NCBI GenBank assembly: GCA_021399445.1 | Contig: JAJTUQ010000002.1 | Coordinates: 6,634,001-6,698,000, forward strand | Direction of reading: 5' to 3' | Length of the DNA: 64,000 nucleotides | From: Xylogone sp. PMI_703 | Lineage: Eukaryota; Ascomycota; Leotiomycetes | Shown here: positions 1 to 10,679 of the stretch, one piece after another | Layout: every line of letters starts with the position of its first letter | Position numbering within the stretch: the first letter of the stretch is position 1 | The notes under the pieces: generated by a model | What the model saw: only the letters and a program-made list of their open reading frames with translations | What the model was told of the DNA's origin: nothing | The model's database searches: none | Made by a program: the position numbers and the translations under genes

Positions 1-1217
1 TAGCACAGAGGGAATGGGTCAATGTAGGCACTGTAGTGGATGCCGTAGGTAGCAGTGGTAAGAAGGTTGAATATGGTGGTAAGGAATACGATTACGTTTT
101 TGATGTCGATATTGAAGACGGCAAGCCGCCACTTAAACTCCCATACAACCTCTCCCAGAACCCTTACGAAGCTGCTACCAAGTTTATCGAGAACAACAAA
201 CTTCCCATCAGCTATCTGGATACAGTTGCAAATTTCCTTATAACAAACACACAGGGGGCAACACTAGGTCAATCCCAACAGCAAAGCCAACCTGGATCGG
301 ATCCATGGGGCACAGAATCCCGTTACCGACCAGGAGATTCCTCCTCAACCCAGCAATCATCATTTGCACCTCCACCCAGTGTGCTCCCGCAAAAGGAATA
401 TCTCAATATCACTGTTGCTCGATATGAGCCTATGCAGAAGAAGATTGAGGAGCTCAATCAAAAGATAATTGGTGAAGGGCACAAGGATTTGTCTCTTAAC
501 CCTGCAGAGATCTCGACACTCCATAGTTTACGGAAACACTTAGAGGCAGCTGGTGTAACAAAGACGACCCAATCCATAGCTGGCGGTCTGGATCTGGCTG
601 TGAAGTTAGTTACCCAGTGGCCTTACGGTCATCGCCTCCCAGGCCTAGATCTTCTCCGCCTCTTGTGCGTGGCACCAGATACAGCAACATATAGAGGCCC
701 TAATGGCGAGAATATAATAGATGTCCTCATCACCGGTGCTACCGAATCTAGCTCTCCAGCAGAGAATAACATTATGATGGCAATCCGAGCCTTCGCAAAT
801 CTCTTTGACAGCAGCGAGGGCCGCGATATTGCCCTAAAAGAATATGAGAAGATTCAAGGCGTCGTTTCCTCTGCTTTGTCGAAGGCCACCACCAACCGTA
901 ATTTGCTAGTAGCAGCCACTACCCTCTATATCAACTATGCTGTCCTCTTCCAGAGCACGAATGCGGATGATGGATCATTTGAATACATCCTTGCAATCTT
1001 GGACACCTTAAATCAGATCATTGGATCACAGAACGACTCGGAAGTTGTGTACCGTGGGATGGTGGCGTTGGGGACGCTGTTAGCTGTTGGCGAGGAGGTC
1101 GTTAGTGCTGCAAAGGATATCTATGGAGTGAAGAGCACAGTCGATGCAGCGGTGGGGAAGGCCAGTGATGCAAGAATCAAGAGGGTCGGAGGGGAAATAA
1201 AGAAGCTCCTGGCATAG
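1..1217 (+). CDS. Doa1/Ufd3/PLAA-family ubiquitin-binding protein, 3' part
   Basis: The frame is open from the left edge (first whole codon at 3) to a TAG at 1215-1217, so the true start and the expected N-terminal WD40 propeller lie outside. The first ~85 codons match a PFU domain (PLAA family ubiquitin-binding; key run around VVDAVG, EYDYVFDVDI and LPYNLSQNPY). A Gln/Ser/Pro-rich linker follows at about codons 85-130, then a helical armadillo-like PUL domain to the end, including a basic groove region near WPYGHRLPGLDLLR. In the family, PUL binds the C-terminus of Cdc48/p97 and PFU binds ubiquitin, supporting ubiquitin homeostasis and ribophagy. The visible part has no intron. The gene symbol is withheld because the WD40 half is not visible. 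Confidence 0.9.
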   Translation, partial: AQREWVNVGTVVDAVGSSGKKVEYGGKEYDYVFDVDIEDGKPPLKLPYNLSQNPYEAATKFIENNKLPISYLDTVANFLITNTQGATLGQSQQQSQPGSDPWGTESRYRPGDSSSTQQSSFAPPPSVLPQKEYLNITVARYEPMQKKIEELNQKIIGEGHKDLSLNPAEISTLHSLRKHLEAAGVTKTTQSIAGGLDLAVKLVTQWPYGHRLPGLDLLRLLCVAPDTATYRGPNGENIIDVLITGATESSSPAENNIMMAIRAFANLFDSSEGRDIALKEYEKIQGVVSSALSKATTNRNLLVAATTLYINYAVLFQSTNADDGSFEYILAILDTLNQIIGSQNDSEVVYRGMVALGTLLAVGEEVVSAAKDIYGVKSTVDAAVGKASDARIKRVGGEIKKLLA

Positions 1218-2198
1218 AATACATGATGAAGGCAAAAAAATGATTGTCCCAGCAAAGGTTTGTAGCTAGATAGCTATGGCTTTGAGGCGAAATAGAGCCC
1301 AGGTTTGAGGATTTGAAAGCGCGAAACGTCTACTCTGTATTGCTTCGAGCTCATATCAGCTCTGTTCAAGGCTAGAAAAAAGAAAGAAGTCATAGTTTCA
1401 GTCCGGATTTAGTGAGCAGATCTGAGTGAGCTTTTTTTTAGAGGGATCGTATCCCATGTTCGACCTAGCGCCATGGGGAACACTTGGGGTGGCGGTACAT
1501 GGCTGCTTACATGAATAATCTGACTCTGCCAAATGATGACAGAGGTAATTAAACGCGCTTTGTGAAAAGAAGCAAACACCGAGACATGAATTGTACTTGG
1601 TTCTGTTGAGACCGAAGAGCTCAGCAGTGTCCTGACTTGAGCGGTCTAAGAGGCAGGTGTCCTTACTCTATTACAGTAATATGTACCGAAGTATTGAGTC
1701 GAAGCGAATAGCTTCCTCAACTAGACACTGGCATAAATGTCCGGCTAAGTGGATTGTCTGGTTGACCAACGAATAGTGATACTGGACTGTACCTTCTAGT
1801 TGATATAAGCACTTACTAACCATGGTTGTGCGGCATTTGATATTGTGCACAGATCATAAGCCAAGTCTCTCAAGAGTAGGAGTACGGTAGAGACTATATT
1901 ATTTCTCAAGATAATATTGAGGGAATTAACTAAGTCTTGGTTTAAAGCTTAGTCAGAAACTGAATATAACGATAACGCGATTATAACGATATGATTGCTG
2001 GTCCAGAGCGAAATATCATTATAGTCGGGTCTTACTGTAGTCGGCTTTAACTATGATAGTCGGGGAAAGAACACGGAATAGCGGGGGGAAAATCTGCCTA
2101 TTGGAGATACCTGTACGCGTAGCGGGGCTGATCGGTGCCAGAGGCATCACTAAGTAAGCAGCTAAAACACCCGGTAAATACCTTATTCTTCTTTTTTA

Positions 2199-2456
2199 GT
2201 GGAGAAATATCTGCAATACAAGGGAATTAAGCAATTAGAGTACTTGAAGGAGCTTGTTTACTCTACCAGGGAGACAATACTGCTCTACAACGAATTGGGA
2301 CGCCAAATCGCGGATATACGGTATACGACTCCTCTACCGCACCTACTCAATATGAATCGTGCTGCAAATCAGGCTATAAGCATGCTCCAGCGCAAACAAC
2401 TAACAGGAATAGTTGAGAATATGGGCATGACTTCTTTTTACCTTGCTTTAGTATGA
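2199..2456 (+). other. Unrecognised 85-codon open frame, possibly a gene remnant
   Basis: The frame runs from a GTG at 2199 to a TGA at 2454-2456. It has no ATG near its start and no splice-bounded partner exons that I could find. The predicted peptide is rich in Leu, Gln and Arg (for example QLEYLKELVYSTRE and ANQAISMLQRKQL) and looks helical and protein-like. It could be an internal fragment of a decayed gene or mobile element. I do not recognise the family and assign no function. Confidence 0.2.
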
Positions 2457-2999
2457 CACTTTGGTGGCTTCAGGATAACCCATCTAGGTAGCTATTTATT
2501 TCAGATCCCCCGGGTCTAAACGACTCCAGGGCGTTTCCTCAAGGATACCCAAGTCATTCAACTAATCATATTTAGCCGTATGAGCAAATCCCGTACCCCG
2601 GTATTCTGTATGGCGCTGATTGTTAGAAGGTTGAGCTTACGGACCTACAGAACGGTGCTTATACACTAGGCTATATCCGCTACGTCGGGGTGCTCGATAG
2701 CCCAAATATACAGCAACAATGAAAACTCATGCAGCCTGTATACAGATAAAGCTAGTTTATCTTAAATCTATGCCGTTTGAGGTAGCTATTCTACGTGGCC
2801 ATGGATACTGGAGCTCTGCTGGGGTATACAAGACCAATTGAGAGGAAAAGCGTATCAAGTTAAAGATCAAGATTCCTAGGACCAGTATATCAGCTCTCGT
2901 AAGACAACGCGGCATTCACTGCAAGGTGGGTTGGCCTAAAGCCACGGACTATTACCTCGGGTCTTGGCTATAGTCTCATCATACCATCTCCTGCCGTCT

Positions 3000-3007
3000 T
3001 ATATAAA
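3000..3007 (+). promoter_or_regulatory. TATA-like box of the GMC oxidoreductase gene
   Basis: TATATAAA lies 100 nt upstream of the chosen ATG at 3107 and is followed by a C/T-rich leader. This fits a fungal core promoter; it is inferred from motif and position only. Confidence 0.4.
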
Positions 3008-3106
3008 GCATAAGAACCATCTTTCTGATTACTCTGTTCTTTGGTGATACACCAAATCACACTTTTCCCATCACCTACTCCCCTACAAATACCTAGACTT
3101 TACCGA

Positions 3107-5015
3107 ATGGCAAACGAGCAGATCACAGCAGAGCAGTTTGCTTCAAAGACTTACGACTTTGTCATCATAGGAGGAGGCACAGCAGGTCTTGTCCTAGCTG
3201 CTAGGTTGACAGAGGACCCTTCTGTCTCTGTCGGTGTCATTGAAGCAGGGGAGAACCGTTCAGACGACCCCCTCATCCAGATTCCTGGTTTCCACGCCAA
3301 GCTCTACGATGATCCAAAGTACGATTGGACATTCAAGACTGTTCCTCAGGTGAGTTGCTCACATACACAATAAAGGACAGAATAGCTGACTGACGGGCTA
3401 TTAGAAACATGTCTTGAATGATGTACATGGCTGGCCTCGAAGTCGTGTATTAGGAGGATCGAGTGCAATCAACTACAGCATGTACTCTCAGGCATCGAAA
3501 CGGGATATTGACAACTGGGAAGCTCTAGGAAACCCTGGATGGACCTGGGATAATCTGCTTCCATACTACAAAAAGCACGAAACATACACTGCACCGGAAG
3601 AACCAGTCGCATCGATTCTAGGGGCTCCTTCAACCATCGACCCCTCCCTTCACGGAACAAATGGCCCCATTCAGACCTCTTTCCCACCAATTCCACACTT
3701 TGTTCAGGAGGTGTGGTTCGAAACGTGCAAGAATATGGGCTTGCCAGCAATTGAAAGCAGAACCGGTGCATCTGTATCAGGACTCAACCAGCTCCTGATG
3801 ATGGACGCCAAAACAGGAACCAGAAGTTATGCAACTACTGGGTACTACTTCCCAAATGCAAAGAGGCCAAATCTTAGTGTTCTGACCGCATCCATGGCCA
3901 ATAATATTCTCCTTGAAAAAAAGGACGGCAAGGTGATTGCTGCTGGTGTCGAGTTTACTACTGGGGGAAGCACGCACACCGTACGGAGCACGCGTGAGGT
4001 CCTTCTGTGTGCAGGCGTCATACAATCTCCTCAATTGCTAGAATTATCCGGGGTGGGATCAAAAAAGCTGCTAGAAGGCCTTGGTATTGAGGTGATGGTA
4101 GATAATCCAGGAGTCGGTGAGAACCTTCAAGACCACCTCATTGACGGAGCCTGTTTCCAGACCGAGGACGGAGTCGTGACGCTGGATTATTTCCGCGACT
4201 CCGAATTCACCAACAAGGCAGTTGTAGAATTCATGACGACTGGAAAGGGCATGTTCACTTCGAACAGTATCACTGGTGTTGCATCAGTCCCATACTTGAA
4301 TTGCCTAACAGAGGAGGAAAAGACCGATGCAGCTGAGCAGGTGAACAAGCTAGTCAACCTGTCAGAGCTGCACCCCGGATTAGCCAAACAGCACCAGATC
4401 CTGAAAGAAATGCTTCTCAACCCTTCAGATACAGCCCTGTGTCTTGTCCCTTCTGCAGGAGGGGCGACACTTAGCAAAACCGAGTTCGGGTCAGGTCTCA
4501 CCTCCCATGACTGTCCTGACACATACTTCGGTCTAGTAGCAAATCTCCAGCATCCCTTCTCTCGAGGCACAGTCCACATCAAGTCCAAGGATGTGAACGA
4601 GCAACCGGAGATAGACCCCGCATATCTATCCCACCCACTGGATCTGATAATCCTCGAGAAGGGAATGCGGCACATCAAGCAGTGGGTTCAGACGGAGCCC
4701 CTAGCATCGAAGCTCAAAAACAAGGGGACCGTCCTGATGCCCGGCAATGAACACTTTGCTGCCGAGAACTGGACGGCACAGGTGAAGCAGAACCTAGGAA
4801 CTCAGTGGCATCCACTGGGAACATGTTCGATGCTTCCCCGAGCTGATGGAGGAGTGGTGGACCATAATCTGAAAGTATATGGCGTGGAAAATCTGAGGGT
4901 TGTTGATGCGAGTGTGTTCCCGTTACATGTTCAGGGTAATATCTGCAGTCTTGTCTATGCCGTCGCGGAGAGGGCAGCGGATTTGATCAAGGGAAAGGCG
5001 AACGTAGCGGCTTGA
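3107..5015 (+). CDS. GMC-family FAD oxidoreductase (choline dehydrogenase/aryl-alcohol oxidase-like)
   Basis: Two exons, 3107..3349 and 3405..5015, with a 55-nt GTGAGT...TAG intron, encode 616-617 aa. The ATG at 3107 sits about 13 residues before the FAD-binding Rossmann glycine motif GGGTAG (residues 22-27). GMC signature 1 (GGSSAINYSMYSQ) begins exon 2. Signature 2 is the run around GVIQSPQLLELSGVG. The catalytic C-terminal block has WHPLGTCSM with the active-site His near residue 549, and a QGNI motif with Asn near 592 at the second catalytic position. There is no signal peptide, so the enzyme is probably intracellular, oxidising an alcohol substrate that cannot be named. It is tail-to-tail with the glucanase gene. 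Length is normal for the family. Confidence 0.9.
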
Positions 5016-5805
5016 TTTTGATACCCGCTCTTTAGAAGAATAGCTTCGAATGGGATTATTTGAGATTAATTCAATCAAAATGCTATTATGAGAGACACCT
5101 TTATGCTGTTGTATATGTTGTAAAGTGAAGTGGCCCATCATGATATCTGCAGAGTGAATGTAGTTAGTTAAACTAAATAGCCATTGAACGGTCTAGCTTT
5201 ACATTTTTACAAAAACCCAGATATTGCACCGTAATTTTGGACATCATTTCACAACTTCATAAGGCAAAAATCTCATAGCCTTTATGGCAGCGCTCTATTA
5301 ATCACTCACGATACGCAGGAATAAGACCATATTATCTTTATACATCTCTGTATTTCTTTGCTCCTTCTCTTCTCTACTCTTTTGAGTCCAATCATCCTCT
5401 TTCACCTATATACAGAACAATATGGCACACCTGAAAATGCAAGCCTTCCTCCAATAGAAAATCAGAAGTGATTTTTAACCCAGTCCTAACCCCAGAGTCA
5501 TAAGCCTCCCTATGTCATAAAATAAAACATTTCTCAAACCTCCGAGATGTAAAAGCAAACATTAACAAAAGAAGTGATACATAGATAAGTCTAGGGGCGT
5601 TTTTGGGCTTCATCCCTAGTGGAGGCCCTCCCCAAAAATTCCCGACACCAGATATTAACAAGCAGCGCAATGCTATGCACCTATAGGATGTAAAATAGAA
5701 CGCGAAAGAGGAAAAGTGATGCGCAAACCAAGAAACAAACGCCCCTGACTCGGGTTCGCCGAAAACCTAAATACATTTTAGCATGCCTGTATGCCCGCAA
5801 TATTA
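5016..5805. other. Convergent 3' flank
   Basis: About 0.8 kb between two convergent stop codons. AT-rich, with only very short frames. It presumably carries both 3' UTRs and polyadenylation regions. Confidence 0.6.
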
Positions 5806-8127
5806 TTAGGATGCCTCTTGTCCTCCACAGTCAGGAATGACTACTCCTTTCTTCAGATTTCGGTTAACATCCATAAGACCCCATTTGTCTTCCCATTCCT
5901 TTCCAGGGGTATCATAGACGATCTTCCAGGGTTCATCAAAAGCCTCGAACCAGAAGTATTCGGTGCCATTCTTGAGAGACTGGCAAACCCAGTCATTCAT
6001 GAAGGTGTTCATCTCATCGATACCTGCGACAGAGCCAACAGTACAGGTCTCAGCCCCACCACAGTCAGTACCACCAGCGGATGGCCAACCGGTTTCGGAG
6101 ATGACGTTGTTAGAAAGCGAGGATGCTAGTGGGACATCATGCTGCTGCCAGAAATCCCAGGTCCAGCCGGCGGCGGTTTCTGCTGTGACGCCTGCAAAGA
6201 AGGGATGAATGTTGGCCATGACAATGTCGACGAGGGAAGCAAGCTCAGAAGTCCAGTTATCGCCAAGATCAGAGCTGGCTACAGGAATTTTGATGCCGCG
6301 AGACGTAAGATTAGTGCGTACTCCTTGAATGACGGTGCCAAGTTGCGCAGCTGTCATATCCTCACGGAAGAGGACTTCATTGCCAACAATGACTCCCTTA
6401 AAGGAAGCAGCACCATATTTATCCAAGACGTCGTACATCTGGTCAAGTTGTCGCTGATTGGTAGTCGCATTGTTGTCCAGCCAGACACCAAGCCAGACTT
6501 TAATAGTGCCGTTAAGACCAAGTTGGTCGATCGAGTGGAGGAGCATCTCGGTTTGGTTGCAGTCAGTTCCATAAAGACGGATGTTGTTAGAAAGTTGAGA
6601 AAGTACAGCTAGATCGCGTGTGACGTTGTTCTGGTCAGGCGGAGACTTAATGCAGTCGGGGTACTGAGCATTCATCGGAGTGTAGTCGATACCAGGGAAA
6701 ACCTTGTGTAAATCAGGATTGTTCAACAACTTCTTGATTTCAGCAGAGTTTTTGTTCAGGTCGCTAGAGTCCGAGTCACCAGATGAGCTCGAGCCAGATG
6801 AGCCTCCTGATGAACCCCCTGACGAATCGCCCTGAGAGTCTGCTGAAGAAGAGGAGGATGAGGAATTAGAAGAGTGCTTCCTCGAGAGGATACCACCAAC
6901 AACTCCTCCAACAATTCCACCGATGATCAAGAAAGCAAGCACCAGGCCGACAATCCATTTCATTTTCTTGCTACCGTGGGACTGTTTGGTCAACCATTCG
7001 CTCTTTTCACCAGGACCTCCCATGCTGTATGCACCGGGTCCTCCAGGTCCGCCAGATCCACCGGATCCAGCATACCCCGCATTGGCAGCATGGCCTGTTA
7101 CAGGATCATACTGAGATGCATGAGCACCGCTGTTGTTCTTTCCGAGAAACCCTCCTAAGAGACCACCAGCAGCTGCCCCGCCGGCAACTGCAGATCCCGT
7201 TCCTGGATCACTATGATTATTATTTCTTAAATTTAATATACTACCGCGTTGATTTGCTTGGCTATATTCTAGGCCATCATCTCCGTCGTCCTCGATGCTA
7301 TTAGGGTCGATGCCAGTCATCATTGGTTCTAAGCTTCGCGAGTAACGATTGTATGGGGTATCGGTAAACGGTTCTGAAAAGCTGGGAGGAGTGTGAGAGG
7401 CGGCCGATCTGGCTGTTGGAGTCGCCGCTCCAGGAGGGAACGCAGCTGCTCCAATGGGGGTAAGAGAGCTCTGCGAGACGTCATGGTGGTAGGTTGGTTG
7501 AACGTATGGAGAGCTGGGACCTGGTGCATCAGTATATGGTGCTGGGCCTCTCCCATCGTAAAAGTGTGCCTCATGAGGATCCTGCAAGCTATATCCTCCA
7601 TCAACACCTGCGAGTCCTGGTGTATTTCTCATGGCCTCGAGGCCGCTCTCCCTAGGTTGTGCGTCTGCAACGCCCATTGCGATTCCTGCAAGTCCTCCAG
7701 CAGCTCGTTCGCTGTAGTTATCGGCGCCAGGGGTAACGTTCGAGTGTATGGAGCTAGTTGTGGGCACGTACCCTATCCTCTGGCCCCAGTATCGACCGTC
7801 AGAGTCACGGTGTACAGGTGAGGGCGGTATTTCTTCTTCTGGTGAATCGTATGTGGCCGTGTTCTGATCGATAGCGATGGCTCGAAAGGGCTCCTGGCCT
7901 CTTTCTCTGCTGTACCTTCGTTCGGCTCGTAGACGACTGAAAGCACTGTTTGGGTGTGAAGCGGGATTTAAGCCAGCTCGGGGACTGTGAGGTGGAGATT
8001 GGTATTGCGGTGGTGGAGAAGGAAGGGCACGGGACTGCCTCCTGCCAGCATATGCCTGATCCTCGACGTCGTCGGTATACCCTTGAGGAGGAGGAGGTTG
8101 TTGTTGCAAGTGGTCGTAGCGCCTCAT
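5806..8127 (-). CDS. btgC: BtgC-like membrane-anchored glucan endo-1,3-beta-glucosidase (GH17)
   Basis: Intronless, 773 aa. The layout is that of fungal BtgC/Scw-type type II membrane proteins. A long Pro/Gly/Tyr-rich cytosolic tail spans residues 1 to ~388, followed by one transmembrane helix at ~390-413 (WIVGLVLAFLIIGG onward). A Ser/Gly-rich stalk spans ~415-460 and an extracellular GH17 barrel ~480-773. Acid/base Glu is in VIVGNEVLFRE (~582) and nucleophile Glu is in SETGWPSAGG (~677). The enzyme cleaves or remodels wall beta-1,3-glucan. Start chosen at the only ATG that includes the MRRYDH tail typical of the group. The 773-aa length is somewhat above the family's usual ~690 because of the long tail. 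Its 5' region is GC-rich and shared with a divergent gene. Confidence 0.92.
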   Translation of the reverse strand: MRRYDHLQQQPPPPQGYTDDVEDQAYAGRRQSRALPSPPPQYQSPPHSPRAGLNPASHPNSAFSRLRAERRYSRERGQEPFRAIAIDQNTATYDSPEEEIPPSPVHRDSDGRYWGQRIGYVPTTSSIHSNVTPGADNYSERAAGGLAGIAMGVADAQPRESGLEAMRNTPGLAGVDGGYSLQDPHEAHFYDGRGPAPYTDAPGPSSPYVQPTYHHDVSQSSLTPIGAAAFPPGAATPTARSAASHTPPSFSEPFTDTPYNRYSRSLEPMMTGIDPNSIEDDGDDGLEYSQANQRGSILNLRNNNHSDPGTGSAVAGGAAAGGLLGGFLGKNNSGAHASQYDPVTGHAANAGYAGSGGSGGPGGPGAYSMGGPGEKSEWLTKQSHGSKKMKWIVGLVLAFLIIGGIVGGVVGGILSRKHSSNSSSSSSSADSQGDSSGGSSGGSSGSSSSGDSDSSDLNKNSAEIKKLLNNPDLHKVFPGIDYTPMNAQYPDCIKSPPDQNNVTRDLAVLSQLSNNIRLYGTDCNQTEMLLHSIDQLGLNGTIKVWLGVWLDNNATTNQRQLDQMYDVLDKYGAASFKGVIVGNEVLFREDMTAAQLGTVIQGVRTNLTSRGIKIPVASSDLGDNWTSELASLVDIVMANIHPFFAGVTAETAAGWTWDFWQQHDVPLASSLSNNVISETGWPSAGGTDCGGAETCTVGSVAGIDEMNTFMNDWVCQSLKNGTEYFWFEAFDEPWKIVYDTPGKEWEDKWGLMDVNRNLKKGVVIPDCGGQEAS

Positions 8128-9705
8128 GATGGAAAAGAGAGGAGGGAGATTGTTTTAGTTTAAAGCACAGAGGGTCGTAGTCGGAAATCGCGGCGGTTCT
8201 GGCGGAACCAGATGCCCGCAGGCTCGTATTGTGTGCAGAGATGCTAGGTGGCTCTACACGCACGCACGTTAGTGAGACCGAGATGTACTGTAATACGAGA
8301 GAGTAATGTCAGGAGGCGAGCGTGGTGGCATACCGGTACACTTACAGTACAATAAACATACGAGACTCCGCCCACAGACGTTGTAGTTACTACGAACTAC
8401 CACTCATCCATGCAAGCCCAAGCTGGACCGCCCGTAAAGGAGAAACTGCGAAGGGGACAATGGATGAGCTGAAGAGAAATCAGCACGAAGAAGAGCGGGA
8501 TTGTGGAAGGATGAGCATCACGGGAAACTCTTCAACAAGAGAAATTTGTTCCGACAACAGTCTTCTTTTAATCCTGCGACCTTCTCAGCAGGTCGGCTTT
8601 ATTTGGAGCATGGGGCTGGGCTGCTGAGCAGAGCCAACTTCAACACGAGCCGCAACCCCTGTTCGGCCGTTTCCTGGGTGAGCGTCCGAGAGCGACTGAG
8701 AGCGGACTGGCTCGCTGGCAAACCGGGCACGAGCGAGGCTGAACGAGGTACCTGGCGTCCCCGCACATTCTGTATGGATCAGCAAGTATCGCGAGGTTGG
8801 CTGAGCGACTGCCAGCCCGTCGTACCCGTCCATGTTGCTGTTCGGCGTCTGTGCCTGGGGCGGGGGCGCAGCGAAACAAAACAGTGGCTGGACCATTAAT
8901 AGCAACAGCCCCAGCCCAGCCCGACGTGGTGCGTGAGATCCAGAGACCTCGAGCCTGTCGTCATCATCACCATTTCCAGATGAGAATCTTCTTCGGCAAG
9001 TTTGTGCGAGATGATTATATATATACATACGCAGCCACAGCGTATGGTCCTGGTGGAAAGAAGAAGAATAAGAAAAAAAAGAAAAGGATGATGGTTGAAA
9101 GTTTGCAACCGTGCTCGAGGTTCCGTTCTCGTCCGTTCTCGTGTCACAGTCGGACAGCTGAGTCAACACCCCGCTGTCACGTGATAATACTATCACTAAG
9201 CCCTCTAGTTCTATCACGTGATAGCCGTGAGCTTCTAGAAGCCAAATACTTCAGAACAGCACGAAGGCTCCATCCATCCGCCGGCCTTTGGGATGGCGCT
9301 GGTGGGAGAACTGAGCGATTTGCAATTGGATGGTACCCCACTCCCCAGCGCCTACTTCACTACAAGCCCGATTAAACCACCATTTGACGTCTGCGCTCTG
9401 CCGTGGAATTGTATGGGTAAGTTCCTCTTTAAGTAATAGTGCGCAGATGTGGGGCGGTGGTTTAATAGGGCCTGTATGAAAGTACAAGCAATCTGGCCCA
9501 AGAGTGATTACAATTAGGTTGAGAAAGGTGAAAATATATGGAAGGATGGGTATCGGAGGCCAAGTACAAGTACCCCGCTTCGAGCCGGAGGTATCATAAA
9601 ATGCTTCCCCTCCAAAGCACCTCTATTTCATTACAGTTCTCTATTTTTAACATTATAGAAGAAAATATTCTATAATAGGAAACCTCCGAAAAGACCGATC
9701 TCTCA
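8128..9705. other. Divergent promoter region between glucanase and isochorismatase genes
   Basis: A 1.6-kb head-to-head intergenic region. It is GC-richer and C/T- or G/A-tracted from 8.1 to 9.1 kb, then AT-rich near 9.6 kb. Several frames of 130-210 codons overlap on both strands, but none has family resemblance or supporting splice structure, so I treat them as chance frames. Paired CACGTG palindromes sit in the middle. Confidence 0.55.
9177..9224. promoter_or_regulatory. Clustered CACGTG palindromes (bHLH/Cbf1-type sites)
   Basis: TCACGTGA at 9177-9184 is an 8-bp perfect palindrome and CTATCACGTGATAG at 9211-9224 is a 14-bp perfect palindrome. Between them GTGATA (9181-9186) is answered by TATCAC (9191-9196). 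CACGTG is the core bound by fungal bHLH factors such as Cbf1-type proteins. The cluster lies roughly 0.5 kb from the isochorismatase-like ATG and 1.1 kb from the glucanase ATG. Regulatory function is inferred. Confidence 0.45.
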
Positions 9706-10355
9706 ATGGCCAAATCATTCCGAGAACTCGTTGGCGTCCCGCCGTCAACTGCCTCTACACAGGACAGTGTCCTGGTGATTATTGATGCACAGAACGAGTG
9801 CGTCTGCAAATTCTCTCATGTAGTATTCTTACTTAACCTGCATGACTAACACAGCGAGTTTTATCTCTTAGGTACGCAACCGGGCATCTCCAGACAGCTA
9901 ATGTCTCCTCAACCAGAAAGGCCATCGCCTCTCTCTTAGAGAAATACCGTGCTGCAGGCGGCCACATTGCCCATGTTTTCCACCGCACGCCGGAGGGAGC
10001 ACCGGTCTTTACACCTTCTACCACGCTCAGCGAACCCTTTCCTGAACTACAGCCTCTCCCTGACGAGAAGATCGTTTGGAAGGAGCAGGTCAGCGCCCTA
10101 CAAGACACGGACCTTGGAGAATACATCAAGAGCACGGGAAAGGGCAAGGTTGTGCTGGTTGGATATATGGCCCACGTTTGCGTGAGCACAACGGCCAGGC
10201 ATGCCGGAGACTTGGGGCTGGACGTAGTGCTGGCGTCAGATGCGATCGGTGACCGAGACATCCCGGGTGTTAAAGCTGACGAGCTCGTCCGAATTACTCT
10301 AGCAGAGCTGGCAGATGCATTTGGAACAGTGGTTGAGGGGAAGGACATTGCATGA
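9706..10355 (+). CDS. Isochorismatase-like cysteine hydrolase
   Basis: Two exons, 9706..9797 and 9872..10355, joined across a 74-nt intron (GTGCGT...TTAG, branch-like CTAAC at 9846), encode 191 aa. That is the normal size for the single-domain isochorismatase/nicotinamidase-like superfamily. The candidate catalytic triad is Asp in [11 protein letters not shown], Lys in [10 protein letters not shown] and Cys in [16 protein letters not shown]. There is no signal peptide, so it should be cytosolic. The exact substrate (isochorismate, nicotinamide, a biuret- or carbamoyl-type amide) cannot be inferred. It is divergent from the glucanase gene and tail-to-tail with the broken PLP-enzyme gene. Confidence 0.88.
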
Positions 10356-10679
10356 GTTGGTAGTTGATTGGGAGTGATCTAGGCTCAATCAATGATGCCG
10401 TTGTAAGTGATCATACAGTCTACTCTAGATAAAACTAATGCACATATCAACTGTTTCATAATTTTCTTGTTTGAATGAATTAGATAATATACTTTCAGTA
10501 CAAAAATATAAAACTCATCAAAATCTCTTCAGCCCTAGCAACCTTCTCGCATCTCTCTCATCTAACTTGTTATTTATTCCGCTTTAGATATTCAGGAGCT
10601 ATATGAGACCGCGCAAAAATAATAAGCTACATTTCAGTATACTGGCCTGGGATTTTGATGTATATAGCTAGATAGAGAA
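10356..10679. other. Convergent 3' flank
   Basis: 324 nt, AT-rich, between the isochorismatase-like stop and the downstream end of the PLP-enzyme pseudogene. Nothing recognisable. Confidence 0.5.

Larger units (their letters stand above)
1218..3106. other. Gene-free tract with one weak ORF
   Basis: About 1.9 kb between the Doa1-like gene and the GMC gene. AT-rich from roughly 1.8 to 2.1 kb. It contains an 85-codon open frame listed separately and the GMC promoter at the right end. I see no other coding pattern, RNA gene or repeat. Confidence 0.6.

Noticed and set aside
2199..2456. Considered as a fragment of a Starship captain or a retroelement reverse transcriptase
   Set aside because: No catalytic tyrosine-recombinase or reverse-transcriptase motif can be identified in the 85 residues.
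4187..4678. 163-codon minus-strand frame inside the GMC gene
   Set aside because: Shadow of a clearly conserved plus-strand enzyme; no family signal of its own.
8585..9375. Overlapping 192- and 210-codon frames on opposite strands upstream of the glucanase
   Set aside because: No family motifs, no splice support, low-complexity translation (poly-Lys, His/Arg runs), and both strands open at once, as expected from GC- and purine-skewed promoter DNA.
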